From NCBI RefSeq assembly GCF_001028175.1, contig NZ_AEJF01000152.1, positions 32,928-96,927 on the forward strand: 64,000 nucleotides of DNA, given 5' to 3'. The DNA is from Caballeronia mineralivorans PML1(12). GTDB lineage: Bacteria; Pseudomonadota; Gammaproteobacteria; Burkholderiales; Burkholderiaceae. This document shows, piece by piece, positions 9,694-18,085 of the stretch. The position numbers and the translations under genes were made by a program. The notes under the pieces were generated by a model. That model was not told the DNA's origin. It searched no databases and worked only from the letters and a program-made list of their open reading frames with translations. The first letter of the stretch is position 1. Each line of letters opens with the position of its first letter.

Positions 9694-10986
9694 ATGAGCG
9701 ATTTCCCCCACACGGCCTCTCAGGCCATCGACACGAGCGCGCTCTACAAGCGTGCCGAAGCCGACCGCGTTTCGCCGTCGCTTTATAACGATCCTGCGAT
9801 TTTCGAAGCAGAGCTCGAACGCATCTTCTACAAGACGTGGATCTGGGTTGCCCATGAAAGCGAACTCCCGAAGCCGGGCGACTTCCGTACAACGACAATC
9901 GGACGCCAACCGGTGATCGTTGTCCGCGACAAGACCGGTGCAATCAATGTGCTCGAGAACCGCTGCCGCCATCGGGGCGCCACCGTATGCGAGCAGCACA
10001 AGGGCAACGCGCGCGGCTTTACCTGCCCTTATCACAGCTGGTCGTACGCGCTCGACGGCGCACTGCGCGCGCTGCCTTATGGCGACGGTTATGAAGGTAT
10101 CGTCGATAAAACCGAACTGCCGCTGAAAAGCCTGCGCGTCGGTGTCTATCAGGGGCTGATTTTCGCGAGCTTCGACCAGTCGATCGAACCGCTGGAGGAT
10201 TTTCTCGGCGGAGCGAAACCGTGGATCGACCTGTTCATGAAACAGGGCGCGGGATATCCGGTCAAGGCGAACGGCGAACACAAGTTCAAGTTCAAGGGCA
10301 ACTGGAAGATCCAGCTCGAAAACACGACCGACCTGTATCACTTCCCGGTCGTCCACAAGTCATGGATGAAGACCATCGACGACGAAACCGCTGCCGCCAT
10401 TACCAGCTTCATGACCAGCGACAAAGCGTTTTGCCGCTCGCTTGGCAACGGCCATAGTCTTGCTGTCCTGGTGCCCGAGATCGTCGACCTGGACGAAGAC
10501 AACGGCGCGCCTATTCCGGCGCGCTACGAGGCCCTCGCGGAGTCTCTGGCGAAAGACTATCCGCCCGATCAGGTGAGGCGAATCGTGCGCTCGCTGATGG
10601 GCGTCGGCTTCAATCTGAACCTGTTTCCCAACCTGGCGTTGTCGATGGCGTTTTTCCGCGTGCTGCGGCCCATTTCCGTCGAGGAAACCGAGATCCGTCA
10701 TGTTGCACTCGGCATGGACGGCGGCCCCGAGGAAGCCAACCGGGCGCGCTTGCGCGTGCATGAACATTTCCAGGGCCCATTCGGTTTTGGCAGCCCCGAC
10801 GACGCCGAAGCGTGGGAGCGCGTGCAGCGCGGCTCGCATGCCGGACCCGATGTGCCGATCCTCGTCAATCGCGGATTGAACCGCGAAACCACGGCGGCGA
10901 ACGGCGAAAAAACGGCACATGCCACCGACGAAACCGGCATGCGCGCCGCCTACGCGAAATGGCGCGAGATGATGGAGCAGCAATAA
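9694..10986 (+). CDS. Rieske aromatic-ring-hydroxylating oxygenase, alpha (catalytic) subunit
   Basis: A 430-residue protein. The Rieske [2Fe-2S] ligands are C91-x-H93 and C111-x2-H114 (CRH and CPYH). The mononuclear iron site is in NTTDLYHFPVVH, with Asp213, His216 and His221. Length and order are those of the large subunit of ring-hydroxylating dioxygenases, which insert O2 into an aromatic ring using electrons from a reductase. First gene of a tightly packed operon. The genes that follow (beta subunit, two small proteins, amidase, SDR) reproduce the gene content of indole-3-acetate (iac) clusters, where this would be iacC. The true substrate cannot be read from sequence. Confidence 0.92.
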   Translation: MSDFPHTASQAIDTSALYKRAEADRVSPSLYNDPAIFEAELERIFYKTWIWVAHESELPKPGDFRTTTIGRQPVIVVRDKTGAINVLENRCRHRGATVCEQHKGNARGFTCPYHSWSYALDGALRALPYGDGYEGIVDKTELPLKSLRVGVYQGLIFASFDQSIEPLEDFLGGAKPWIDLFMKQGAGYPVKANGEHKFKFKGNWKIQLENTTDLYHFPVVHKSWMKTIDDETAAAITSFMTSDKAFCRSLGNGHSLAVLVPEIVDLDEDNGAPIPARYEALAESLAKDYPPDQVRRIVRSLMGVGFNLNLFPNLALSMAFFRVLRPISVEETEIRHVALGMDGGPEEANRARLRVHEHFQGPFGFGSPDDAEAWERVQRGSHAGPDVPILVNRGLNRETTAANGEKTAHATDETGMRAAYAKWREMMEQQ

Positions 10987-10987
10987 C

Positions 10988-11485
10988 ATGGACGATACCA
11001 ACGCCCTCTTCATGCAGCCCGCGTTTGCGAAAGCCGTGCAGTTCATCTGGCGCGAAGCCGAACTGCTGGATCGAAAGGATTATCGCGCGTGGCTGGAACT
11101 GTGGTCATCCGACGGGTTCTACGTGGTTCCCATCGACCCGGCGGCGACCGACTTCGCAACAACACTGAACTACGTCTACGACGATCGCCACATGCGAGCC
11201 TTACGCGTGCAACGGCTGAGCTCGGGTTATTCACCGTCCGTCACGGACGCCGCGCGCACGGTACGCACCGTGTCGCGTTTCACAATCTCGAGTGACTCGG
11301 CGGACACGGTCGACGTACGCTCCGCGCAGGTGGTCGTGGCGTACAAGCGCGGTGTCGCCACGCTGTTTGCGGCGGACGTGGAGCATCGCATCAACCTGTC
11401 AGACGGTGAACCGCGCATCGAGCAGAAGGTTGTCAGGCTGATCGATTCCACCGACGCGCTCAGCGCGATCGGTTTCCTGCTCTAG
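10988..11485 (+). CDS. Aromatic-ring-hydroxylating oxygenase, beta subunit
   Basis: A 165-residue protein with the cone-shaped NTF2-like fold of oxygenase small subunits. Family features are FIWREAELLDRKDYRAWLEL near the N-terminus, then YDDRHMRALRVQRL and a C-terminal RIEQKVVRLIDSTDAL. It begins one base after the alpha stop codon, as expected for a structural partner of the alpha subunit (iacD-like). It has no catalytic metal site; its role is to stabilise the hexamer. Confidence 0.85.
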   Translation: MDDTNALFMQPAFAKAVQFIWREAELLDRKDYRAWLELWSSDGFYVVPIDPAATDFATTLNYVYDDRHMRALRVQRLSSGYSPSVTDAARTVRTVSRFTISSDSADTVDVRSAQVVVAYKRGVATLFAADVEHRINLSDGEPRIEQKVVRLIDSTDALSAIGFLL

Positions 11486-11508
11486 TGCACTCCCGGGAGA
11501 AATCCACC

Positions 11509-11874
11509 ATGACGGACAACGTATCGCTGCCTCTGCGCGTACTGTTTTGCTGCGGCGTGACCCAGAATTTCTTCGACCTTCCGCGCGAGCAGATCAGCGC
11601 GGTCTGGCAAGCGTATGGCGTCATGCTGAAGAGCATCGAGGCCATGGAAGAGGTCAAGGTCCTCGGCATCATGGACGACGACCGGCTCGTCGTGGGTCAG
11701 GCTGACAGTGCGCCGTGGACCTTCTACATCATGGCCGATGTCGCTAGCTTCGACACAGCGGCGGCCGTCTGCAACCTGTACCGGAGCACGCCCGTGGGTG
11801 AATACAACCTGTGGCGCTACGGCAAGATCGAAGCCCGCGTAGGCCGCGCACTGACCGTGCCGAACCCGACATGA
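11509..11874 (+). CDS. Small protein of the Rieske operon, possibly IacB-like
   Basis: 121 residues from the ATG at 11509, which has a good GGGAGA ribosome-binding site 8 bases upstream. An earlier GTG at 11485 is less likely. No signal peptide or membrane span. The sequence LRVLFCCGVTQNFFDLP followed by WTFYIMADVASFDTAAAV is compatible with a small alpha/beta-barrel protein acting on or shielding a pathway intermediate, but I do not recognise a firm family. Indole-acetate clusters carry a small protein of unknown function (IacB) of similar size beside the Rieske genes, and the assignment here is by that context. Its stop overlaps the next start. Confidence 0.6.
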   Translation: MTDNVSLPLRVLFCCGVTQNFFDLPREQISAVWQAYGVMLKSIEAMEEVKVLGIMDDDRLVVGQADSAPWTFYIMADVASFDTAAAVCNLYRSTPVGEYNLWRYGKIEARVGRALTVPNPT

Positions 11875-12425
11875 ACGAGCCGTCGAACGAGATGATGAAA
11901 GCGACGCTGGCCGAGATGACCGCCCGGCTCGCCGTGCTCGAGGCTGAGCGCGCGGTACGCCGGACCATGACGCGATACATGGCGCTGTGCGACGTTCCAT
12001 CGGGCGGCTTACAGAACGAGACGCTTGCCGCGCTGTTCAGCGAAGATGCCGTATGGCAAGGCGTTGGTCCGCAGTACGCAGAAAAGTTCGGCGCGCTCAC
12101 CGGCCGCGAATCGATCGTCGCGATGCTCGCGCGCTATCTGCCGCCCACGCCGCATTTCCGCGTCAACACGCACTTCCTGACATCGGAAACAATCGATGTC
12201 GACGCCCGCGCGGCGCATGCCACGGGACGCTGGATCATGTTGCAGGCATCGGGCTATGTGACGGGAGGCGCCGAGTTGATATCCGCGAGACTTGAAGTGG
12301 ATTTCGTGCCGGCCACCGATGGCAAGAGCTGGCTCATCAGGCATTTCCGTACGCAGCGCCTGTTCGATGCCCCCTGGCAGGTTCATCCCTCTCCCGCCGG
12401 CGCCCTCGGCACCCTTCGGCAATGA
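11871..12425 (+). CDS. SnoaL/NTF2-like protein, possibly IacI-like
   Basis: About 184 residues. The pattern (an early helix RAVRRTMTRYMALCD, then LAALFSEDAVWQGVG and a beta-sheet half ending WLIRHFRTQRLF) is the SnoaL-like/NTF2 fold used by small isomerases, lyases and hydroxylase partners. It overlaps its upstream neighbour and the amidase by ATGA at both ends, so it is translationally coupled inside the operon. In iac clusters a small protein of unknown function (IacI) occupies a comparable place. A precise reaction cannot be given. Confidence 0.7.
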   Translation: MNEPSNEMMKATLAEMTARLAVLEAERAVRRTMTRYMALCDVPSGGLQNETLAALFSEDAVWQGVGPQYAEKFGALTGRESIVAMLARYLPPTPHFRVNTHFLTSETIDVDARAAHATGRWIMLQASGYVTGGAELISARLEVDFVPATDGKSWLIRHFRTQRLFDAPWQVHPSPAGALGTLRQ

Positions 12426-13573
12426 ACGAATTCATCAGCGAATTTACGCTTGGCGACGCCGACGGCCCGGCCATTGCGCTCAAGGACACCATCGACGTCG
12501 CGGGTTATCCGACGACGGCGGCAAGCCGCGCGCTGGCAGACGCGCCGCCGGCGGAACGTCATGCGGAGGTGGTGGACCGCCTGCTCGCGCAGGGCTGGCG
12601 AGTGGTCGGCAAGACCAACATGCACGAGCTGGCGTTCGGCATGACCGGAATCAACGACTACACCGGCACACCCGATAATCCACAAGATGAGACGCTCATT
12701 CCCGGCGGCTCGTCGAGCGGATCGGCTGCGGCGGTCGGGCTGCATCTGTCGAGTGCGGCGCTTGGAACCGATACCGGCGGCTCTGTGCGCGGTCCGGCGG
12801 CGTGCTGCGGCGTGATCGGCATGAAGCCGACGTTTGGGCGGGTGTCGCGACGCGGCGTCGCGCCTGCACGGACTACGCTCGATTGTGTCGGACCGTTTGC
12901 GCGCGAGATGCTGACGCTGATCGACGTGATGGCGGCTATCGCTCCCGGTTTCGATGAAGGCGTGGCGAACACGTTGCCGTCTTCGCTCAGGATCGGCGTG
13001 GCGTCCGTCGATGCAACCCGCGAGATCAGCGACGCCGTGACAAACGCTCCATCGCTAGCGGGCTTTGCATCGCGAAGCATCGAATTGCTCAACTTGCGTG
13101 CCGCTTTCGATGCAGGCCTGACCGTGATCAACGCCGAAACATGGGCAGCGTTCGGGCATCTGCTCGAGACCGGCAAGCTCGGTGCGGATCTGGACGCACG
13201 CCTGCGCGCTGCGTCGAAGACAACAGAGGCGGACTTGGTCGTCGCGGAATCGGTGCGCGCCCGCTTCACCGCCGAGGTCGATCATGCGTTGCAAAGCGTC
13301 GACGCCATCGTGCTGCCGACGCTGCCCGCGCTGCCGATCACACTCGAGGCGGCGAGAAACGGCACACCGGTGATTGCCATGTCATCCTTGATCCGGCCGT
13401 TCAATCTTAGCGGTCATCCGGCGCTCAGCCTGCCCCTGCCAATAGCCGGTTCGCCTCTGCGTGCAGGGTTGCAGATCGTCGGGCGCAGGGGTGCGGACGA
13501 ACTCGTGTGCGCCATCGCTGCGTGCTTTGAAGCTTGTTTCGAGGCTTGTTTTGAAGGCGCGCTCGCTCAATGA
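12422..13573 (+). CDS. Amidase-signature hydrolase
   Basis: A 383-residue cytoplasmic hydrolase. The Ser-cisSer-Lys triad is complete: Lys21 in ALKDTIDVAG, cis-Ser97 in GGSSSGSAAAV and nucleophile Ser121 in DTGGSVRGPAA, with the usual 24-residue gap between the serines. It hydrolyses a C-N amide bond, so the pathway may have an amide substrate or intermediate. iac clusters carry an amidase (iacH) next to the Rieske genes. Start and stop overlap the neighbours by 4 bases. The C-terminus ends in a 12-base tandem repeat encoding CFEA-CFEA-CFEG, possibly added by slippage and outside the catalytic domain. Confidence 0.9.
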   Translation: MNEFISEFTLGDADGPAIALKDTIDVAGYPTTAASRALADAPPAERHAEVVDRLLAQGWRVVGKTNMHELAFGMTGINDYTGTPDNPQDETLIPGGSSSGSAAAVGLHLSSAALGTDTGGSVRGPAACCGVIGMKPTFGRVSRRGVAPARTTLDCVGPFAREMLTLIDVMAAIAPGFDEGVANTLPSSLRIGVASVDATREISDAVTNAPSLAGFASRSIELLNLRAAFDAGLTVINAETWAAFGHLLETGKLGADLDARLRAASKTTEADLVVAESVRARFTAEVDHALQSVDAIVLPTLPALPITLEAARNGTPVIAMSSLIRPFNLSGHPALSLPLPIAGSPLRAGLQIVGRRGADELVCAIAACFEACFEACFEGALAQ

Positions 13574-13584
13574 TAGGAGGCAGC

Positions 13585-14328
13585 ATGCCGGATAGGGTTG
13601 TCCTCATCACCGGAGCGGCGCGGGGTCTCGGCGCGGTCATTGCGCGGCGCTTTCACGAGTCGGGATATCGCGTGGCGATCGGCGACATTGCCTTCAACGC
13701 CGCGCAGGACCTGGCGAGCGAACTCAGCGCCGATCATTCGACGGCGTTTGCGTTGAATCTCGACGTGACATCGAAGGCCGATTTCGAAGCCGCGCGCGAT
13801 GCGATCCTGAACAAGTGGCAACGCATCGACGCGTTGATCAACAACGCGGGGGCATCGAAGGTCGTGCCGGTGATGGAAATCACTGCGGAGCAATTCGACC
13901 ACGTGATCCAGGTGAATCTGCGCAGCGTGTTGTTCGGCTGCCAGGTTTTCGGTCAGCATTTCGCCGATGCCGGCGCCGGGCGCATCGTCAATATCGCGTC
14001 GCTCGCGGGGCAGAACGGGGGCTCTGCAACGGGTGCGCACTACGCGGCATCGAAGGGCGGCGTCATCACGCTTACCAAGGTGTTCGCCCGTGACCTCGCA
14101 TCGCACGGCGTCACAGTTAATGCGATTTCGCCCGGGCCGATGGACTTGGCCGTAGTTCATGAAAGCGTGCCCGCCGACAAATTGAACGCGGTCATCGCGA
14201 GCATTCAAGGCGGACGTCTTGGCTCGGCCGATTACGTCGCCGATGTGGCAGTCACGCTCGCCGCGGAGAATGCGTACTTCGCAAACGGCGCTTGCTGGGA
14301 TGTGAACGGTGGCTTGTTCATGCGCTGA
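13585..14328 (+). CDS. Short-chain dehydrogenase/reductase (SDR)
   Basis: About 247 residues from the ATG at 13585, chosen because AGGAGG lies 4 bases upstream. An ATG at 13570 overlaps the amidase stop but has no such site. Classical SDR motifs: GAARGLG for NAD(P) binding, NNAG, a catalytic Ser in IASLAG, and Tyr/Lys in HYAASKGG. It probably oxidises or reduces a hydroxyl/keto intermediate made by the oxygenase (iacE-like). Last gene of the operon, followed by a hairpin terminator. Confidence 0.88.
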   Translation: MPDRVVLITGAARGLGAVIARRFHESGYRVAIGDIAFNAAQDLASELSADHSTAFALNLDVTSKADFEAARDAILNKWQRIDALINNAGASKVVPVMEITAEQFDHVIQVNLRSVLFGCQVFGQHFADAGAGRIVNIASLAGQNGGSATGAHYAASKGGVITLTKVFARDLASHGVTVNAISPGPMDLAVVHESVPADKLNAVIASIQGGRLGSADYVADVAVTLAAENAYFANGACWDVNGGLFMR

Positions 14329-14350
14329 AGTGTTCGCCTCTCAATCTCAA

Positions 14351-14375
14351 GCGACGGGCCATTTGATCCCGTCGC
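14351..14375. terminator. Hairpin between convergent operons
   Basis: GCGACGGG at 14351-14358 pairs with CCCGTCGC at 14368-14375 across a 9-base loop and is followed by CTTTCCCC on the plus strand. It lies between the ends of the Rieske operon (plus) and the porin operon (minus), so it probably ends transcription from one or both sides. The T-tail is short. Confidence 0.6.
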
Positions 14376-14385
14376 CTTTCCCCAA

Positions 14386-15624
14386 TCAAACTGGCTTGCC
14401 TTCACTCGACGCCCAGTTCGGCATCAACGTATTCGTCGGCAAAGTTTCATCGACCATCTTCTTGGCGGTCTGAATGCCTGCAACCGGCAAGCCTGTCGGA
14501 TCGAGCACGCCGATCTGCACCAGCACGGACGCCTGGTCCCAGTAGATATGCTCGTTGTACAGCTTGTCGCCGCGAAAACAGATGACCGCGAGCATGGGCA
14601 CTTCGAAGTACTTCCCGGTCGGCTTGAGCCCCGGCAATAGCCAGTCTATTTCGCGATCGTGCGTCGCACAGAACACGAATTCGTCGACCACGCGATCCGC
14701 GCCGATAGTGCGCGACACCGGAATCAGACGCGTATCGGCGGGATTCGAATCGACGAAATGGTACTTGTAGAAACGCTTGAGCTGGTCATGGCCGACGCCG
14801 CCTGTCATCGTGGGAACGTGGTTGACGTAAGGCTGCGCCACCATCGTCGGCATAACGGCATTGACGTCGCGCGTGCCGAATTCGTAGTAGCAATGCATCT
14901 CCCAAAGCTGGTTCAGGTCGTACACGGGACCGAGGACTTTACGCAGCATGGCCATGGTCCGCGAATACGCCATCATGGCCGCGGGTTTGTCGAAGTGCTC
15001 GCGCTCGGGCGTGGCGAATGCATGATCGCAACCCGGGTACACATAGGTTTCAATCGATGGTTTTTCTTTCAGCGCTGCGATGATCTTTTCACGCGATGCG
15101 GTCGGCGTCATCACGTCGTTCTCGGCGAAGTGGAAGATCATCGGACAGTGAATCGCCGGGATCTTGCTCGTGTATGCATCGAGTCCCACGCCGTAGTAGC
15201 TCACGGCGCAATCTACATCGGTGCGCGCGGCTGCGAGCATCGCAAGACGGCCGCCCAGGCAGTAACCGATCGTGCCGACCTTGCCTGCCTGCTCGGGCAA
15301 TGCGCGAATTGCGGCGAGGCTCGCGGCAATATCGTTGACCGCGTTCTCTTCGTCGAGCCTTTCGTTGTAACCGAGCGCTTCCTTGAAATCCGCTTCGCTG
15401 TAGCCGAGCTCGACGCCCGGCTTCATGCGCCAGAATAAATCCGGAACGAGCACCACGTAGCCTTCCTCGGCGTAGCGGTCGGCCATCGATTTCATGTACC
15501 CGTTGATGCCGAAAATCTCCTGAAGCAACACGAGGCCGGGACCGGACCCTTGCGCCGGCTTCGCGAGATACGCCGCGAACTTGCCGCCGTCGTACGCCGT
15601 CACCTGTATTGTTTGACCGCTCAT
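14386..15624 (-). CDS. Dienelactone-hydrolase-like domain fused to an NTF2/SnoaL-like domain
   Basis: About 412 residues from the ATG at 15624 (AAGGAGAG upstream; an adjacent ATG at 15627 is equally possible). Residues 1 to about 230 are a dienelactone hydrolase: LLQEIFGINGYMKSMADRYAE, nucleophile Cys in GYCLGG, Asp in ENDVMTP and His in GCDHAFATP. The remaining 180 residues form an NTF2/SnoaL-like domain (YYEFGTRDVNAVMP, then FYKYHFVDSNPADTRL). The first domain would open a lactone or ester, and the second may act on the product. Last gene of the porin-binding protein-SDR operon, presumably under the operator at 19363. Confidence 0.82.
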   Translation of the reverse strand: MSGQTIQVTAYDGGKFAAYLAKPAQGSGPGLVLLQEIFGINGYMKSMADRYAEEGYVVLVPDLFWRMKPGVELGYSEADFKEALGYNERLDEENAVNDIAASLAAIRALPEQAGKVGTIGYCLGGRLAMLAAARTDVDCAVSYYGVGLDAYTSKIPAIHCPMIFHFAENDVMTPTASREKIIAALKEKPSIETYVYPGCDHAFATPEREHFDKPAAMMAYSRTMAMLRKVLGPVYDLNQLWEMHCYYEFGTRDVNAVMPTMVAQPYVNHVPTMTGGVGHDQLKRFYKYHFVDSNPADTRLIPVSRTIGADRVVDEFVFCATHDREIDWLLPGLKPTGKYFEVPMLAVICFRGDKLYNEHIYWDQASVLVQIGVLDPTGLPVAGIQTAKKMVDETLPTNTLMPNWASSEGKPV

Positions 15625-15646
15625 CATCTCTCTCCTTGTTCGACGT

Positions 15647-16363
15647 TCAAAGATAACCCGCGAACTGCTTTTGTACTGCATCGCGATCGGCTGCGAGACC
15701 CGCACTGACGCCTTGCGCCATGCCGCCAACATACACTTCGTCGGGACCGTTCGCGAGCGCGGCGAACACGGCATCGACCACTTCGTCCACCGCAAGCTTT
15801 GGCGGCGGAAAGTCGCGGCTCATGTCGGTATCGATCGCACCGGGCAAGACGGCGAGTACGCGTACGTGATGTTCCGCGAGTTCGGCGCGCAGGCATTCCG
15901 TCATGCGTAACGCAGCCGCCTTCGACGCGCACAACGAACCCATCATGGGCAAGGCGACGCGCGCGAGAATCGACAGCATGTTGACAACCGCGCCGCGATT
16001 GGCGATCAGCGCGGGCGTGAACGCGCGGCACATGGCCAGCGTGCCGAAGTAGTTCACGTCCATTTCGGCGCGGGCAGCGGTGTGGTCGCGGGGAAGAATG
16101 GCTCGCTCGAGCCGGTTGATGCCGGCGTTGTTGATCAGCAGCGTGACATCGCCTGCCGCGGCGGCGGCTTGCACCACCTGCTCGGGATCCGTGATGTCGA
16201 GCGTGATCGGGACAATCCGCGAGTCGCCCGGCGCAAGGGCTGCGCAATCGCGCGCGGCAGCGTACACCTTGCGCGCGCCGCCTTCGAGCAGGCTCGTGAC
16301 AAAGCGCGCGCCCACGCCGCGATTGGCGCCTGACACGAAGGCGACGGAATCTTCAATCTGCAT
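15647..16363 (-). CDS. SDR-family protein lacking the catalytic tyrosine
   Basis: A 238-residue short-chain dehydrogenase fold: SGANRGVG nucleotide loop, LINNAG and SILARV at the serine position. In the active-site motif, where YxxxK is expected, the sequence reads L-C-A-S-K (GSLCASKAAALR), so the tyrosine is replaced by leucine while the lysine stays. The DNA reads TTG at that codon. Either the protein has a non-redox role or uses another acid/base. Located between the substrate-binding protein and the dienelactone-hydrolase fusion in the porin operon. Confidence 0.82.
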   Translation of the reverse strand: MQIEDSVAFVSGANRGVGARFVTSLLEGGARKVYAAARDCAALAPGDSRIVPITLDITDPEQVVQAAAAAGDVTLLINNAGINRLERAILPRDHTAARAEMDVNYFGTLAMCRAFTPALIANRGAVVNMLSILARVALPMMGSLCASKAAALRMTECLRAELAEHHVRVLAVLPGAIDTDMSRDFPPPKLAVDEVVDAVFAALANGPDEVYVGGMAQGVSAGLAADRDAVQKQFAGYL

Positions 16364-16421
16364 CGCATGCTCCTGGTTAATAGGGACTCGATTCGAGGGA
16401 CTCGAGTCGAGGAACCCGATA

Positions 16422-17975
16422 TCACTTACGCTTGTATTCGACAGGCAGGATATAGCCGCTATCGAACGTCTTCACGTCGATATTCGATCGATACGCAATC
16501 GTGGTCACGGCCTGCAGCAAGGGCACGACCCACGATTTCTCCGACGCCTCCTGACTGAGCGCGCGATACCCCGCCATGCGCTTTTGTTCGTCGACTTCAG
16601 TCATCAGCGCTTCGACGCGCGGCGCGAGCGCATCGTCTTTCCACGCGGAAAAACGCAGGCGCGGGTCGAGAATGCGGCCCGTGTAGTTCTCGGGGTCACC
16701 GGTCGAATTGGCCCAGCTATAGAGCAGCACGCCGCTCATCTTCGTCGCCTGGATCTCACCGATCACCTTCGCCATCGTGGTCTGCGTGAGGTCGGCCTGA
16801 ATGCCCACGCGCTGCCACATGCCGGCGATAGCGCGCGCCATGTCATAGTCGCTCGGGAACGTGCCGTTGGTGGTGAGAAACGGCACCTTCACCGGTTTGT
16901 TCGGACCATAACCCGATTTCGCCAGCGCCGCGATCGCGCGTTGCGGATCGAAGCCGATCTTGAAACCCGGCACGTCCGCAGGCGAACCGGGCGTGGCCGT
17001 GACCGACAACGGCACGGCTTCGCCGCCGTAGAACGCTTTGGACAGCGCGGCGGTATCGATGGAGTAATGCATGGCTGCGCGCACGTTTTCGTCGTCGAAC
17101 GGCTTGACGTAGTTCGGCATGCGCAGCATGTAGATTTCGCTGTAGGGATAGACCTTCGTCGTGATGCCCGGCGTCTTCGCGAGACGCTGCGCCTCGCGCA
17201 GCGGAATCTGCACGGCGACGCCCGCGCGTCCGGACTCGACCGCGGCCACGCGCGCCGACGGTTCCGTCGTGATCTGGAACGTGACGTTCTTGATGGCCGG
17301 AACGCCGCCCCAGTATTTATCGAAGGCTTCGAGCACGATGCGCGAACCGCGTTGATAGTCGACCAGCTTGTACGGTCCCGCACCGATCGGCTTCGCCAGG
17401 AAACCATCGGTGCCGACCTTCTCCATGTACGCCTTCGGCACGATATAACCGGCGAGGAACGCAAGATAGATCGGCGCGGCCGGCGTCGGTTTGGCATACA
17501 CGAGCACGGCGCGCGTGGGCGAAATGATCTCGACGTCCTTCAGCGTCTGGAACATGCCGCCGACAGCCAGTTTCTTGTCGGCGGACGGACGATCGTGAAG
17601 GCTGTATTTCAGGTCGGCGGTCGTGAGTTTCGAGCCGTCATGAAACAGGATGTCGTCGCGCAAGGTGACTTCGAGTCGCTGGTCGGTCTTGTCCTGCCAC
17701 TTCCATGCCGTGATCTGGCGCGCTTCCAGCGCCAGCTTCGGCGAGTAGCGCAACGGCGAATCGAAGACGGTCTCGTAGATGGACTGCGCCTGCGGCACCG
17801 TGATCGCGGTCGGGTCCCAGGTCGGCACGTCGGAGATGTAAGCGATATTCAATACGTCGTCGCTTGCCTGACCCTGTGCACGAGCGAAGTCCCACGGCAG
17901 GATAAGGCCAGCACCTGCGGCCAGCGAGCCCAACAACCATTGCCTGCGCTTCGCGTCGATCTCGAAACTATCCAT
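16422..17975 (-). CDS. ABC transporter substrate-binding protein, family 5, with Tat-like signal
   Basis: About 517 residues from the ATG at 17975, preceded by AGGAG. The N-terminus has KRRQWLLGSLAAGAGLILP and an ARAQG cleavage region. The twin arginine and hydrophobic stretch resemble a Tat signal. The body is a peptide/nickel-type solute-binding protein (DDILFHDGSKLTTADLKYSL, RAAMHYSIDTAALSK). The matching permeases and ATPase are not next to it but at 23.9-27.7 kb. Both sets follow the same operator/promoter type, so I infer one split importer. It lies directly downstream of the porin, an outer-membrane plus periplasm uptake pair. Confidence 0.85.
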   Translation of the reverse strand: MDSFEIDAKRRQWLLGSLAAGAGLILPWDFARAQGQASDDVLNIAYISDVPTWDPTAITVPQAQSIYETVFDSPLRYSPKLALEARQITAWKWQDKTDQRLEVTLRDDILFHDGSKLTTADLKYSLHDRPSADKKLAVGGMFQTLKDVEIISPTRAVLVYAKPTPAAPIYLAFLAGYIVPKAYMEKVGTDGFLAKPIGAGPYKLVDYQRGSRIVLEAFDKYWGGVPAIKNVTFQITTEPSARVAAVESGRAGVAVQIPLREAQRLAKTPGITTKVYPYSEIYMLRMPNYVKPFDDENVRAAMHYSIDTAALSKAFYGGEAVPLSVTATPGSPADVPGFKIGFDPQRAIAALAKSGYGPNKPVKVPFLTTNGTFPSDYDMARAIAGMWQRVGIQADLTQTTMAKVIGEIQATKMSGVLLYSWANSTGDPENYTGRILDPRLRFSAWKDDALAPRVEALMTEVDEQKRMAGYRALSQEASEKSWVVPLLQAVTTIAYRSNIDVKTFDSGYILPVEYKRK

Positions 17976-18085
17976 CGATACTCCTGTGTCCCGGCATCTG
18001 GCCGGATGAAGATGCACGAAAGCGTGCCGCAACCTTGGCTCGTAGCACGCGTGAAGATGCATTATTAACGCTCAGAAATTAACAC

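Noticed and set aside
16080..18068. 662-codon open frame on the plus strand
   Set aside because: It lies opposite the substrate-binding protein and SDR genes, is rich in Arg/His, has no domain and is a by-product of GC-rich codon bias.
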